In this document: one piece after another, positions 1 to 8,512 of the stretch
How positions within the stretch are numbered: the first letter of the stretch is position 1
Layout of the letters: each line of letters begins with the position of its first letter
The notes under the pieces: model-generated
Seen by the model: the letters and a program-made list of their open reading frames with translations, nothing else
Databases searched by the model: none
What the model was told of the DNA's origin: nothing
Source: Alphaproteobacteria bacterium
GTDB taxonomy: Bacteria > Pseudomonadota > Alphaproteobacteria > Rhizobiales > Beijerinckiaceae
NCBI GenBank assembly: GCA_016869595.1
Contig: VGDT01000031.1
Location: 1-33,416 of the forward strand
Reading direction: 5' to 3'
Length of the DNA stretch: 33,416 nt
Translations under genes and position numbers: made by a program

Positions 1-1
1 G

Positions 2-73
2 GCGCTCGCAAAGCGCATGGCGAACGCCGTCCCATCGAACGAGCATCTTGCTCAAACCGCGAAAGCCGCATAG
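2..73 (+). CDS. possible C-terminal end of an upstream gene (partial)
   Basis: The second forward frame is open from the window edge for 23 codons and ends at a TAG at 71-73. Many third positions are G or C, as in the real genes of this window, and the residues (ending NEHLAQTAKAA) look like an ordinary protein tail. No family can be named from so short a piece. It could be chance. Confidence 0.25.
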   Translation, partial: ALAKRMANAVPSNEHLAQTAKAA

Positions 74-395
74 CATTCAGGCCAGCAACGCCGATTTCCG
101 CTTTTCAACATCAAGCGGGACATCCCCGGTGCGACCTCCCGCCACACCTTCGCAAAGCCGGTCTTTGTGATGGCGCTTGCCGCGCGGCGAAACGTCGAAC
201 TGCCCTGGAGCCTTAGAAGAATATGAAAAAATTCGAAGGCGCCAATTCATCGCACCTTAGCCTCTGTGTTGCGCAACTGCAACAAGGACAAGAATTTACG
301 CGATAGCTTCCTATCTCCCTCCCGATCGGGGGGAAATGGTGAAAAGCGTAAGGGGTTAAGTTACGCCAAAGATTATCTACGGCGGGATATCAACT
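74..395. other. intergenic stretch with structured leader in its 3' half
   Basis: I see no convincing gene in these 322 bases. The first part, to about 260, shows nothing recognisable. The second part holds several short stem-loops and two mutually exclusive pairings just upstream of the DUF2946-like and TonB receptor genes; these are listed separately. No clear sigma-70 promoter could be picked out. Confidence 0.5.
268..366 (+). promoter_or_regulatory. candidate structured 5' leader of the copper-receptor operon
   Basis: Seen directly: GTTGC (268-272) can pair with GCAAC (279-283). TTACGC (296-301) can pair with GCGTAA (346-351), enclosing two adjacent hairpins: GATAG/CTATC (302-306 with 311-315, loop CTTC) and CCTCCC/GGGGGG (318-323 with 328-333, one G-U pair, loop GATC). 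The same GCGTAA can instead pair with a second TTACGC at 361-366. A compact junction with a competing closing stem resembles riboswitch architecture. I recognise no known riboswitch class. Function is inference, and the short stems could be chance in GC-rich DNA. Confidence 0.35.
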
Positions 396-779
396 TTGGC
401 GGCAATAAAGACAGCACGGAAGGACGCAAGGAAGAATCGGCTTCGCGCCTTTTTTGCCGTGACGGTCTTCGTCCTGTCGGCCTTGATTCAGGCTTATGTC
501 GCGCCGCATGCAGCTTTAGCGGCGACGCAGGAGCTCTGTGTCGCAAGCCACTCGGTCTCAGACGAAACGGCTCCGAGCCGCGCGTCGGCGCTCGGATGGC
601 ACTCCCATTGCGGGGCCTGCCAGATTGCGACCCCGCCGCTCATTTCCGAAAAACCGCCGCTTTCCCGCGTCCAACCATCGCCGATTGCGCTCGTTTATAT
701 CGACGCGTGGGTTTTCGAACCTCGCGAACGGCGCCGTCCCGGCGAAATGCGCTCGCGCGCGCCTCCAATTCTCTCCTGA
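396..779 (+). CDS. small secreted DUF2946-like protein
   Basis: 127 residues. A basic N-terminus is followed by a hydrophobic segment at about 18-43 ending AALA, which looks like a signal peptide or anchor. The rest is short and polar, with a lone Cys near 48 and an HSHCGAC cluster at 69-75. His/Cys clusters of this kind are typical of small DUF2946-type proteins encoded just upstream of copper-related TonB receptors, so a role in periplasmic copper handling is likely but inferred. The frame opens with TTG at 396 and I see no strong Shine-Dalgarno sequence, so the start is uncertain. It lies 57 bases upstream of the receptor gene and is probably co-transcribed with it. Confidence 0.55.
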   Translation: MAAIKTARKDARKNRLRAFFAVTVFVLSALIQAYVAPHAALAATQELCVASHSVSDETAPSRASALGWHSHCGACQIATPPLISEKPPLSRVQPSPIALVYIDAWVFEPRERRRPGEMRSRAPPILS

Positions 780-836
780 CGAAACAAGAACCCGCACTGT
801 TTCAACCCGCGCCTGCGGGTCAGGAGATCTACTTCT

Positions 837-3227
837 ATGCCCCCTACCACTCTACTGCGCAGCGCTAGCGCCTGCGCGCTGATTCTCGCGTCCCTCGCAA
901 CCGCGAATGCGCAAGTCTCTCTTCCCCAAATCGTCGTCGGCGCGCAGCGCGCCGCGCCAGCGACCGCGCCTTTGGAACAGGCGGGCGACGCCGCCGTGGT
1001 TTCGCAACAGGAGATCGTCGAGCAGAAGCCGGACGTATCTGATACGGCGAAACTTCTCGAACGCCAACCCGGCGTCAGCGTTCAGACCGGCGGCGGCGTT
1101 TCGGGTCTTCCCGCGATCCGCGGCCTCGCCGACGATCGCCTGAAAATTGTGGTTGGCGGCGTTCAGACGACGTCCACCTGCGCCAATCACATGAATTCGC
1201 CCTTGAGCTACACCGACCCCAACACGATCGGACGGGTCGAAGTCGTCACCGCGGTGTCGCCGGTGAGCAAGGGCGGCGATTCGATCGGCGGGTCGATTCT
1301 GGTCGCCCCCATATCGCCGGTGTTCGTGAGCCCACCTCCTCCGGCAGTCGGCCCGGCCGGCGCGCCGGTGTCGCCGATTGTCGCGGCGAGCCCCTACGGG
1401 CCTGTTCCTTATCTGCCGCTGCCGGTTCCAGGCACGTTGCGTTTTGGCCCGAATGGCGAGGTGCTGGCGACAGGATCGGTTTCAGCGTTCTTCCGCGGCA
1501 ACAACAACGGCGTCGGCGTTTCCGCGAACATCAACATGGCCAATGACCATTGGAGCCTTCTCTACAACGGCTCGTGGCAGCGGGCGACTGACTATCACGC
1601 CGGCGGCAATGGCGACAAAGTTCTCTCCACGAGCTTCATCTCCGAGAACCACGCCGCCACGCTCGGCTACCAGAACGAGGGGCACCTCTTCACGTTCCGC
1701 GGCGCCTATCAAAACATCCCCTATCAGGGCTTTCCGAACCAGCGGATGGATATGATTCGCAATCGCTCCTATACGCTGGATGCGAACTACAAAGGCGCCT
1801 ATTCCTGGGGCATAGTCGAGGCGCGCGCCTATTGGCATCAGGTCTTCCATAAAATGGGATTCCTGGAAGACCGCTTCTATTTAAACCACCCCATGATCGC
1901 GCTTGGGCGTGATTTCGGCTACTCGGTCAAGACCGAAATTCCTTATAGTGAGCAGGATCTCTTCCGCATCGGCAATGAGTTCCACGGTTTTCGGCTACAG
2001 GACTACTGGCCATCCGATCTCACCGGCTTCCCTCCTATAAGCGCTATGACGCGGCCGTTTGCTCAGATCAACATTAACGGGGGTCAACGCAATCGCGTTG
2101 GAACCTATGCGGAGTGGGAGCGTCGCTGGACTCCGCAATGGTCGAGCCTCATTGGCGTGCGCAATGACGTTGTTTGGATGGATACCGGTCCCGGCCGCAG
2201 CTACACGCCTTTCGCATTTGCCAATCCAAACGTCATTGCGGTCAATCTGTTCAACGCACAAAACCGCGCCCGGACCGATGTCAACTTCGACATGACGGCT
2301 CTGGCGCGTTACGAACCTGACCCCGGCAACCTTTACGAATTCGGCTATTCACGAAAGACGCGCTCGCCCAACCTCTATGAGCGCTACGCTTGGCCGGTGT
2401 TCAGTCCCTTTACAGCGATGTTCAACTGGTTCGGCGACGGCAACGGCTACACCGGCAACCTCAATCTGAAGCCGGAAGTCGCCCACAATGTCGCGCTCAC
2501 CGCCGCCTGGCGCGACATGTCGGGCGCCAACAATTGGGAGGCGCGGATTTCGCCCTTCTACACCTATGTCGAGAACTTCATCGACGGGGCCAGAACCGGC
2601 GGGACCTTCAATTCATTCCCCGTGGCGAACTCCTATATTTTCCAGATCCTGCAGTTCCGCAATTTCAAGGCGGAGCTCTACGGAGTTGACGGCACGGGCA
2701 GAGTGAAGCTGCATGAGTCGCCGGAATACGGGAGGCTCCAGGCGGTCGGCGTCGTCAGTTTTGTCTATGGACGCAATCTCGACATCGGCAATCCACAGTT
2801 CTGTCTGCCCGGCAACGGCTTCTGTTCCGTCGCGTCCTTCTTAATCAAGAAGGGCGACGGCCTATGGAACCTGATGCCGGCCAATGCGCGCATTGCGCTC
2901 GAACACCAGATTGGCGGATTAAGCATGGCCGCCGAAACGCAGCTTGTCGCACCCAAGGACCATGTGTCCGCCAACAAAGGCGAGTTCACGACGCCCGCAT
3001 ACGCGCTGCTCAATCTGCGCGCCGCCTATGAGTGGAGCAACATGAGAATCGACCTCGGCGTCGACAACCTCACGAACGCGCTCTATTCGCTGCCGCTTGG
3101 CGGATTCGACCTATCGAACTATTCGTACAACGCTGTCCTTTTCGGGCGCAATGCGGGACTTGCGAGCGTTCGCCAGGTGCCCGGCATGGGCCGCAACTTT
3201 TACGCCGGCCTGACCGTGAAGTTCTAA
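837..3227 (+). CDS. TonB-dependent copper receptor (OprC/NosA type)
   Basis: 796 residues, a normal length for a TonB-dependent receptor. Residues 1-25 form a signal peptide ending ANA. A TonB-box-like LPQIVVGA lies at 29-36, followed by a plug domain to about 160 with LLERQPGV and AIRGLADDR. The plug carries CANHMNSPLSY at 115-125. A Cys...His-Met motif at this place followed by P.(S/A)Y is the hallmark I know from copper receptors such as OprC and NosA. The remaining 600 residues are barrel-like, rich in Tyr, Asn and Trp, and end in a strand finishing VKF. It should bring copper or a copper complex across the outer membrane using TonB energy. GGAG lies about 10 bases before the ATG. A terminator follows the gene. 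Copper as substrate is inferred from the motif. Confidence 0.8.
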   Translation: MPPTTLLRSASACALILASLATANAQVSLPQIVVGAQRAAPATAPLEQAGDAAVVSQQEIVEQKPDVSDTAKLLERQPGVSVQTGGGVSGLPAIRGLADDRLKIVVGGVQTTSTCANHMNSPLSYTDPNTIGRVEVVTAVSPVSKGGDSIGGSILVAPISPVFVSPPPPAVGPAGAPVSPIVAASPYGPVPYLPLPVPGTLRFGPNGEVLATGSVSAFFRGNNNGVGVSANINMANDHWSLLYNGSWQRATDYHAGGNGDKVLSTSFISENHAATLGYQNEGHLFTFRGAYQNIPYQGFPNQRMDMIRNRSYTLDANYKGAYSWGIVEARAYWHQVFHKMGFLEDRFYLNHPMIALGRDFGYSVKTEIPYSEQDLFRIGNEFHGFRLQDYWPSDLTGFPPISAMTRPFAQININGGQRNRVGTYAEWERRWTPQWSSLIGVRNDVVWMDTGPGRSYTPFAFANPNVIAVNLFNAQNRARTDVNFDMTALARYEPDPGNLYEFGYSRKTRSPNLYERYAWPVFSPFTAMFNWFGDGNGYTGNLNLKPEVAHNVALTAAWRDMSGANNWEARISPFYTYVENFIDGARTGGTFNSFPVANSYIFQILQFRNFKAELYGVDGTGRVKLHESPEYGRLQAVGVVSFVYGRNLDIGNPQFCLPGNGFCSVASFLIKKGDGLWNLMPANARIALEHQIGGLSMAAETQLVAPKDHVSANKGEFTTPAYALLNLRAAYEWSNMRIDLGVDNLTNALYSLPLGGFDLSNYSYNAVLFGRNAGLASVRQVPGMGRNFYAGLTVKF

Positions 3228-3247
3228 TGAGTACGCGACATCTTGGA

Positions 3248-3275
3248 GAGAGGCGGCGTTGGGCCGCCTCTCTTC
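3248..3275 (+). terminator. intrinsic terminator after the TonB receptor gene
   Basis: A perfect 10-bp stem (GAGAGGCGGC at 3248-3257 with GCCGCCTCTC at 3263-3272) encloses a five-base loop and is followed by a pyrimidine-rich TTCTCTC. It starts 20 bases after the receptor stop codon. Confidence 0.75.
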
Positions 3276-3411
3276 TCTCACGCTGTCTTTTCCCCACGCT
3301 TGATGCACCGAGTTTGCGTTATCGCGGGCTCTCCGTTCGCAGCGGCAGCGTTGGCGCGTCCCGAGATCATCGGCTTTCGCGGGACGCTCGGAACTCTGAT
3401 ACTAGGAACGC

Positions 3412-4380
3412 ATGAATCACCGCATTCGGCTCGTCGCTGGCGTCGCGCTCATCGTTTTCGGCTTCGCCCTGCTCGGCTGGGCGATTTACGCCGGGCTCAA
3501 TCCAACCGTTCCGTTTGAAACGCGGCTCGCACCGCTCTCGACGGAAGCTGCGAAAGATATCGAGGTTTTCGAGCTTGGCGCCGATCGGCTCCAGCAGATT
3601 GAAGTGTCTGCGAAGGACGAGCGTCGTCCTCTTGCGACCGGCATTGTCGCACGCGACGACTCGGGCCGATTGACGCCGCTCGTCTGGCGCAATCAGGTCA
3701 CGGAGGCGATCCTCTTCTCTGATGCTTCCACAGAAGATGCGATGAAGGTGCTCGCCGCGATCCGCGAACATATTCCGCGAGACGCCGTCGTTCTCGCCTG
3801 GTGGGATTTTTCGCGCGCGATCCGTCTTGTCGCCGGGCGCGCCGCGCCGCTCGACGATGCGCAGGCGCGTGGACTTCTGCTGCCGGCCACATGGTCGGCT
3901 GCGGCGGCGTCCGAACGCGCGCGCTGGGGCGCAGGCGTCCCTGCTTCGTCGGTCGAGGTCTTCACGCGCTTCATCGACGCGCTGCTCGATCCGGACGAAG
4001 CGCGCGCGAGCGAATCTTTAAAGAAGCTCGCCGATAACAAGCCCGCCTATCTCGCGGTCCGAATCTCCGACGTCTGGAAGCTCGCCGCCGCGCAGCCGCA
4101 ACAGCTCTCCATCGCCTATAAGGATTTCGCCGCGACCGGCGTTTCACACGGCCTCATCAAATCGGCGCAGCAATGGCTGCGCGACGAAAAGATCGAAGGC
4201 GGCTTCGCCGTGGAGCCGATGGGCGGCGCGACTCGCCTGCATTATTTCCAGCGCAAGAGCGACGGCGACAGGCTGATCGCGCGGCTGCTGCCGTTCTCCA
4301 CCTCCCTGCCCACGCCGCCGACGCGGCTTTCGCTCGTCTATCAACACAAGGGCTGGTGGATTTATCGGCTGAATGATTGA
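3412..4380 (+). CDS. HaoB-like membrane-anchored protein
   Basis: 322 residues. A single hydrophobic segment at about 6-28 with a basic N-terminus suggests an inner-membrane anchor with the rest in the periplasm. Features that recall HaoB, the partner protein of hydroxylamine oxidoreductase in nitrifiers and methanotrophs, are the VVLAWWDFSRAIRLVAGR stretch near 126-143, YKDFAATG.SHGLIK in the middle of the C-terminal half, and a C-terminus reading LVYQHKGWWIYRL. No cysteine or heme-binding CxxCH is present, as expected for HaoB rather than HaoA. No haoA lies in this window; the gene stands between the copper receptor and tolQ with gaps of about 185 bases on each side. The assignment rests on remembered family character, not an alignment; otherwise it is an unknown anchored protein. 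Confidence 0.5.
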   Translation: MNHRIRLVAGVALIVFGFALLGWAIYAGLNPTVPFETRLAPLSTEAAKDIEVFELGADRLQQIEVSAKDERRPLATGIVARDDSGRLTPLVWRNQVTEAILFSDASTEDAMKVLAAIREHIPRDAVVLAWWDFSRAIRLVAGRAAPLDDAQARGLLLPATWSAAAASERARWGAGVPASSVEVFTRFIDALLDPDEARASESLKKLADNKPAYLAVRISDVWKLAAAQPQQLSIAYKDFAATGVSHGLIKSAQQWLRDEKIEGGFAVEPMGGATRLHYFQRKSDGDRLIARLLPFSTSLPTPPTRLSLVYQHKGWWIYRLND

Positions 4381-4563
4381 GCTGCTGGCGTCAAAGGCCA
4401 TTCGCCGGCCAAGCTTTGCTTAACCCTTACCGCTTGTTAACCGGCCCTCACTATGGTTTGTTGTGCGGCGCACCGCGGCCCAACAAATGGCGAAATTGCG
4501 GGCGATAGACCGGGCGTCGCAGCCAAAGCCGTCGCAGAGCGCCTGCCGACTCAAGGACAAATC

Positions 4564-5307
4564 ATGAATCCAGCCGAGATCGCCGCGAGCTCTCTCGCCG
4601 CTCCCGCCGCCGACATCACGATCTGGAGCATGTTCTGGGGCGCGCATATCGTCGTCAAAGCCGTCATGCTCGGATTGCTCGCCGCGTCGGTGTGGTGCTG
4701 GGCGATCATCATCGACAAGACGCTGCTCTTCGCGCGCATGCGTCGCGCCATGGACCGTTTCGAGGAAAATTTCTGGTCGGGCAATTCGCTCGAGGAGCTT
4801 TACGGCAAGCTCTCTGAGCGGCCGCAAACCGGCACGGCGACGCTCTTCGTCGCGGCCATGCGAGAATGGAAACGCTCCTTTCAGTCCGGCGCCAGCGCCT
4901 CTTTCATGGGCCTGCAGGCGCGCATCGAGAAAGTGCTCGACGTCTCCATCGCGCGCGAAGTGGAGAAGCTTGAATCCAATCTGCTCGTGCTTGCGACGGT
5001 AGCGTCGGCTGGCCCCTTCGTCGGCCTGTTCGGCACGGTGTGGGGCATCATGACCTCGTTCCGCTCGATCGCGGCCTCTAAGAACACCTCGCTCGCCGTC
5101 GTCGCGCCCGGCATCGCCGAGGCCTTGCTCGCCACTGCGATCGGTCTCTTCGCCGCCATTCCCGCGCTCATCGCCTACAACAAGATGCAGGGCGACGTCG
5201 CCAAGGCGCAGGCGCGGATGGAGAGCTTCGCCGACGAGTTCTCAGCGATCCTGTCGCGTCAGATCGACCAGCACGCGGCGTCGTCCAACCGCGATCGCGC
5301 GGCGTAA
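4564..5307 (+). CDS. tolQ: TolQ, inner-membrane proton channel of the Tol system
   Basis: 247 residues from the ATG at 4564, which has AAGGA about 8 bases upstream. An in-frame ATG at 4453 would add 37 residues unlike the family, so I reject it. This is the MotA/TolQ/ExbB family: a membrane segment at about 25-50 (IVVKAVMLGLLAASVWCWAI), a cytoplasmic loop, then two further segments including the conserved stretch LATVASAGPFVGLFGTVWGIM and LLATAIGLFAAIPALIAYN. With TolR it converts proton motive force into movement of TolA, which keeps the outer membrane drawn in during division. It is first of a tolQ-tolR-tolA cluster; ybgC, often found before tolQ, is not here. Confidence 0.93.
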   Translation: MNPAEIAASSLAAPAADITIWSMFWGAHIVVKAVMLGLLAASVWCWAIIIDKTLLFARMRRAMDRFEENFWSGNSLEELYGKLSERPQTGTATLFVAAMREWKRSFQSGASASFMGLQARIEKVLDVSIAREVEKLESNLLVLATVASAGPFVGLFGTVWGIMTSFRSIAASKNTSLAVVAPGIAEALLATAIGLFAAIPALIAYNKMQGDVAKAQARMESFADEFSAILSRQIDQHAASSNRDRAA

Positions 5308-5316
5308 GGAGCGGTC

Positions 5317-5766
5317 ATGGGCGCTTCCCTCTCGGCCCCGGGACGCAAGGGCGGCAGGCGACGGCGCGGCGTGCCGCGCTACGGCGCCATGGCGGAAATC
5401 AACATGACGCCGTTCATCGACGTCATGCTGGTGCTGCTCATCATCTTCATGGTGGCGGCGCCTCTCCTCGCCACCGGCGTCGCCGTCGATCTGCCGCAAA
5501 CAAAAGCCGGCGCGCTCAATATCGATCAAAAGCCGGTCTCAATCGCCATCGACGAGAAGGGACAGGTGTTCCTGATGGATCAGCCGGTCGAGACGACGCA
5601 ATTGCTCGACAGGCTGAAGGAAGCGACCAAGCAGGGATTCGACGAACGCATTTATGTCCGGGGCTCCAAGGCGGTAAATTACGGCCGTGTCGCCGAGGTG
5701 ATGTCGCTTGTCACGACAGCCGGCTATAAGAAAGTCGCTCTGGTGACGGAGCAGGAGAAAAAGTGA
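5317..5766 (+). CDS. tolR: TolR, Tol system proton-channel partner
   Basis: 149 residues, ExbD/TolR family. A basic cytoplasmic N-terminus (RKGGRRRRG) is followed by AEINMTPFIDVMLVLLIIFM, the typical single membrane helix with the proton-carrying Asp at residue 35. The periplasmic domain follows (VDLPQTKAG, FDERIYVRGSKAVNYGRVAEVM). It works with TolQ as the stator that energises TolA. It begins 9 bases after the tolQ stop, with AAGGAG ahead of the ATG, so the genes are one transcription unit. Confidence 0.93.
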   Translation: MGASLSAPGRKGGRRRRGVPRYGAMAEINMTPFIDVMLVLLIIFMVAAPLLATGVAVDLPQTKAGALNIDQKPVSIAIDEKGQVFLMDQPVETTQLLDRLKEATKQGFDERIYVRGSKAVNYGRVAEVMSLVTTAGYKKVALVTEQEKK

Positions 5767-5777
5767 GCTGAGCGGAA

Positions 5778-6923
5778 ATGAAAATTTCGCGCTCCGAGCC
5801 TGGCTTTCCACTCTCCTCGGCAATCCATGCCGGATTGCTCCTGGCCGCGCTCGTCTTCTTTTCCGACGCCAAGAAGTTCGACGATGCGGTCGAGATGTTT
5901 CCCGTTGAGGTCGTCAGCGACAGCGACCTGACGCAAATCATGAAGGGCGAGAAGACCGCCCGCGAGATCAAGCCGACGCCGCGCATCGACAAGGTCGCTC
6001 CCGAAACAGAGACGAAGCCCGAGCCTCCGCTCGCGGAAGCGAAGAAGGACATCGCCACGCCGCCCCCAAGCGCGCGTCCGCTGCCGGAGCCGAGCGCTGA
6101 TGAGGCGCCGCCGACACCGCCAAAGCGCGTCGCCGCTCTGCCGCCAAAGCCGGAGCCGCCGCCAAAGCCCGAAGAGAAACAACCCGAGCCGAAACCGGCT
6201 GCAAAGCTTAAAGCCGCGGCGCCGGAACCAGAGAAGAAAGAACCAGAGCCGGACGAAGCTGAGGTGGTGAAACCCAAGCCGCCGACGCGGCCCAAGCCCG
6301 ACAATACGGCGAAGGAAGCCGCTGCTCAGGAAAAGCCGAAAGAGCGGCTGAAGGTCGACGAGGTGGCGAAACTCCTCGAAAGCAAGAAGCAACAAGAGAA
6401 GCCCGAGCGCGAAAAATCCATCGGGGAACTGGCCGAAAAAGCGATCAAGGAGTCAAAGCCAAAGTCGGGCGACGAAAGCGCGCCGAAATCGAAATTCGAC
6501 GCTGCAAGCATCGAAAAATTGTTGAGCCGCGAAACGCCGCAGCGAAGGGCCGCGACCGGGGCAACGACCCAGACCGCCGCGCTCGGCGCGCCGACGGGAT
6601 CAGCCGCGAAAATGTCGGCCTCGATGGAGGCGCGCATCGCCGCCTATATCCACGATCACTATTATCCGTGCTGGGCGTCGGGCCTGTCACTCGGCGCGCA
6701 GACCTATACGCCGATCGTCGAGTTCCATCTTTCGCGCGAAGGCGAACTCGAAGGCCGTCCGAAACTGCTAAACGCCTCGGTGAGCGCGACCGAACACGCT
6801 CGCGGCGAACAGGCGGTGCAGGCGGTGCGCCGTTGCAGCCCGATGCGCATTCCGCCCGAGTTCATGCCCTATTACGAAGAGGCGCTGCACGAAGTCACGA
6901 TCCGCTTCCAGGACGCGAATTAG
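5778..6923 (+). CDS. tolA: TolA, periplasm-spanning Tol protein
   Basis: 381 residues. One membrane helix lies at about 13-30 (SSAIHAGLLLAALVFF). A long Pro/Lys/Glu/Ala-rich arm follows from about 70 to 275, and a compact C-terminal domain from about 280, beginning MEARIAAYIHDHYYP and containing two cysteines (in YPCW and RRCSP) that may form a disulfide. This is the classic TolA plan: anchor, extended arm across the periplasm, and an end domain that contacts TolB/Pal. The arm is proline-rich rather than the pure alanine-rich helix of Escherichia coli, as is usual in alphaproteobacteria. It starts 11 bases after tolR. A REP-like pair separates it from tolB. Confidence 0.88.
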   Translation: MKISRSEPGFPLSSAIHAGLLLAALVFFSDAKKFDDAVEMFPVEVVSDSDLTQIMKGEKTAREIKPTPRIDKVAPETETKPEPPLAEAKKDIATPPPSARPLPEPSADEAPPTPPKRVAALPPKPEPPPKPEEKQPEPKPAAKLKAAAPEPEKKEPEPDEAEVVKPKPPTRPKPDNTAKEAAAQEKPKERLKVDEVAKLLESKKQQEKPEREKSIGELAEKAIKESKPKSGDESAPKSKFDAASIEKLLSRETPQRRAATGATTQTAALGAPTGSAAKMSASMEARIAAYIHDHYYPCWASGLSLGAQTYTPIVEFHLSREGELEGRPKLLNASVSATEHARGEQAVQAVRRCSPMRIPPEFMPYYEEALHEVTIRFQDAN

Positions 6924-6953
6924 TGATCGCCCTCGTCCACAGTAAAGAGGTCT

Positions 6954-7080
6954 GCCCCCTCCCCAACCCTCCCCCGCTCTCGCGGGAGAGGGAGCCAATC
7001 CCGCGCTTCATCAGCTTTGCGCAAAAGCCGACCATTAGCGTCCCCTCTCCCGCGACGCGGGGGAGGGACAGGGAGGGGGG
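6954..7080. repeat. REP-like inverted pair between tolA and tolB
   Basis: Two imperfect, inversely oriented copies of about 40 bases lie at 6954-6993 and 7041-7080. Each contains a C-rich CCCTCCCCCGC core joined to a CGCGGGAGAGGG hairpin. The same type of element occurs at two other places in the window. It lies in the 239-base gap within the tol cluster and could attenuate transcription or protect mRNA ends. That role is inference. Confidence 0.75.
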
Positions 7081-7162
7081 TAAAAGCGACTCACTCAACA
7101 ACTCCGTCCATCGTCGCAAAGCGTTACGGTTTTTTCACGCCGATGCTTGAAAGATTTCGCCC

Positions 7163-8482
7163 ATGACCGCCCAATTCACACGCCGCGCCGCCGCCGGCCT
7201 AATCGCCGGCGCTGCGCTCGCTCCGTTTCTTCCCGCGTCTTTGGCGCGCGCCGGACGCATCATCGATCTCAAGGGCGGCGGCTTTCAGCCGATCAATATC
7301 GCCGTCGCGCCCTTTGTCGGCGACGACGCTGCGGGCGCCGTGACGTCGGTGACGCTCAATAATTTTAAGCGCTCGGTGTTCTTAAATCCGATCGAGCCCG
7401 GCGCCCTGCCGGCGAACGCCGCGCCGGCGGACGCCGCGCCCCATCTTGCCGCCTTCAAGGCGGTGAACGCGCAATTCGTTCTGACCGGCCGTTCGCAACG
7501 CGCCGGCGACGGCAGGCTCAAGACGGAGTTCCGACTCTTCGACGTGACGACGGGCGAGCAGGTCGCCGGACAGCAATATGTGACCGACGCCGCCAATATG
7601 CGGCGGGTCGCGCATCTCCTCTCGGACGCCGTTTTCACCCGCATCACCGGCGAGAAGGGCTTTTTCGACACGCGCGTCGTCTTCGTCGATGAAACCGGCT
7701 CCAAGGACAGGCGCCGCAAGCGCCTCGCCATGATGGATCAGGACGGCGCCAATGTGCGCTATCTGACGCGCGGCGACGAACTCGTCGTCACGCCGCGATT
7801 TTCGCCCAACTCGCTCGACGTCACCTACATGTCCTTTGGCGCCGACGGCGATCCCAAAGTTCTGTTGATGAATATCGAGAACAGCCAACGCGAAGTCGTC
7901 GGCAATTTTCCGGGCATGACCTTCTCGCCGCGATTTTCGCCCGACGGGCAGAAGATCATCATGTCGCTGTCGCAGGGTTCGACGACGAATCTTTATACGA
8001 TGGATTTGCGTTCGCGCGCGACGACGCGTCTGACCGACACCGCCGCCATCGACACGGCGCCCTCCTACGCGCCGGACGGCTCGCGCATCGTCTTTGAGAG
8101 CGATCGCGGCGGCTCGCAGCAGATTTACGTGATGGGCGCGCATGGCGGCGACGCGAAGCGCATCTCCTTCGGCGGCGGCCGCTATTCGACGCCGGTCTGG
8201 TCGCCCAAAGGCGATTACATCGCCTTCACCAAGCAGAACGGCGGCAATTTCGCGATCGGCGTGATGAAGACCGACGGCTCGGGCGAACGCATTCTCACCG
8301 AGGGCTTTCACAATGAAGGCCCGACCTGGGCGCCGAACGGTCTCTTCCTGATGTTCTTTCGCGACTCTAGCGGCGGCGGCGGACCGAAAATCTACATGGT
8401 CGACGTCTTCGGGCGCTCGGAGACTCAAGTGCCGACGCCAAGCTTTGCAAGCGATCCCGCTTGGGGCCCTCTGCAGGATTGA
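7163..8482 (+). CDS. tolB: TolB, periplasmic beta-propeller of the Tol-Pal system
   Basis: 439 residues. An N-terminal export signal (about 1-30, [14 protein letters not shown]...SLARA) contains paired arginines and may be a Tat-type signal. The small N-terminal domain ([14 protein letters not shown]) is followed by a six-bladed propeller with typical repeats: [41 protein letters not shown] and [12 protein letters not shown]. TolB links TolA to the peptidoglycan-binding lipoprotein Pal in the periplasm. It starts 239 bases after tolA. The usual next genes pal and cpoB/ybgF are absent; instead a TIR-like gene begins 31 bases later, so pal must lie elsewhere. Confidence 0.93.
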   Translation: MTAQFTRRAAAGLIAGAALAPFLPASLARAGRIIDLKGGGFQPINIAVAPFVGDDAAGAVTSVTLNNFKRSVFLNPIEPGALPANAAPADAAPHLAAFKAVNAQFVLTGRSQRAGDGRLKTEFRLFDVTTGEQVAGQQYVTDAANMRRVAHLLSDAVFTRITGEKGFFDTRVVFVDETGSKDRRRKRLAMMDQDGANVRYLTRGDELVVTPRFSPNSLDVTYMSFGADGDPKVLLMNIENSQREVVGNFPGMTFSPRFSPDGQKIIMSLSQGSTTNLYTMDLRSRATTRLTDTAAIDTAPSYAPDGSRIVFESDRGGSQQIYVMGAHGGDAKRISFGGGRYSTPVWSPKGDYIAFTKQNGGNFAIGVMKTDGSGERILTEGFHNEGPTWAPNGLFLMFFRDSSGGGGPKIYMVDVFGRSETQVPTPSFASDPAWGPLQD

Positions 8483-8512
8483 GCAAGGCCAAACGAAAGC
8501 CAGGGGGAAGCG

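Noticed and set aside
4453-4563. Longer start for TolQ at 4453
   Set aside because: The extra 37 residues are Cys/Arg-rich and unlike TolQ. The ATG at 4564 has a good ribosome site and gives the normal length.
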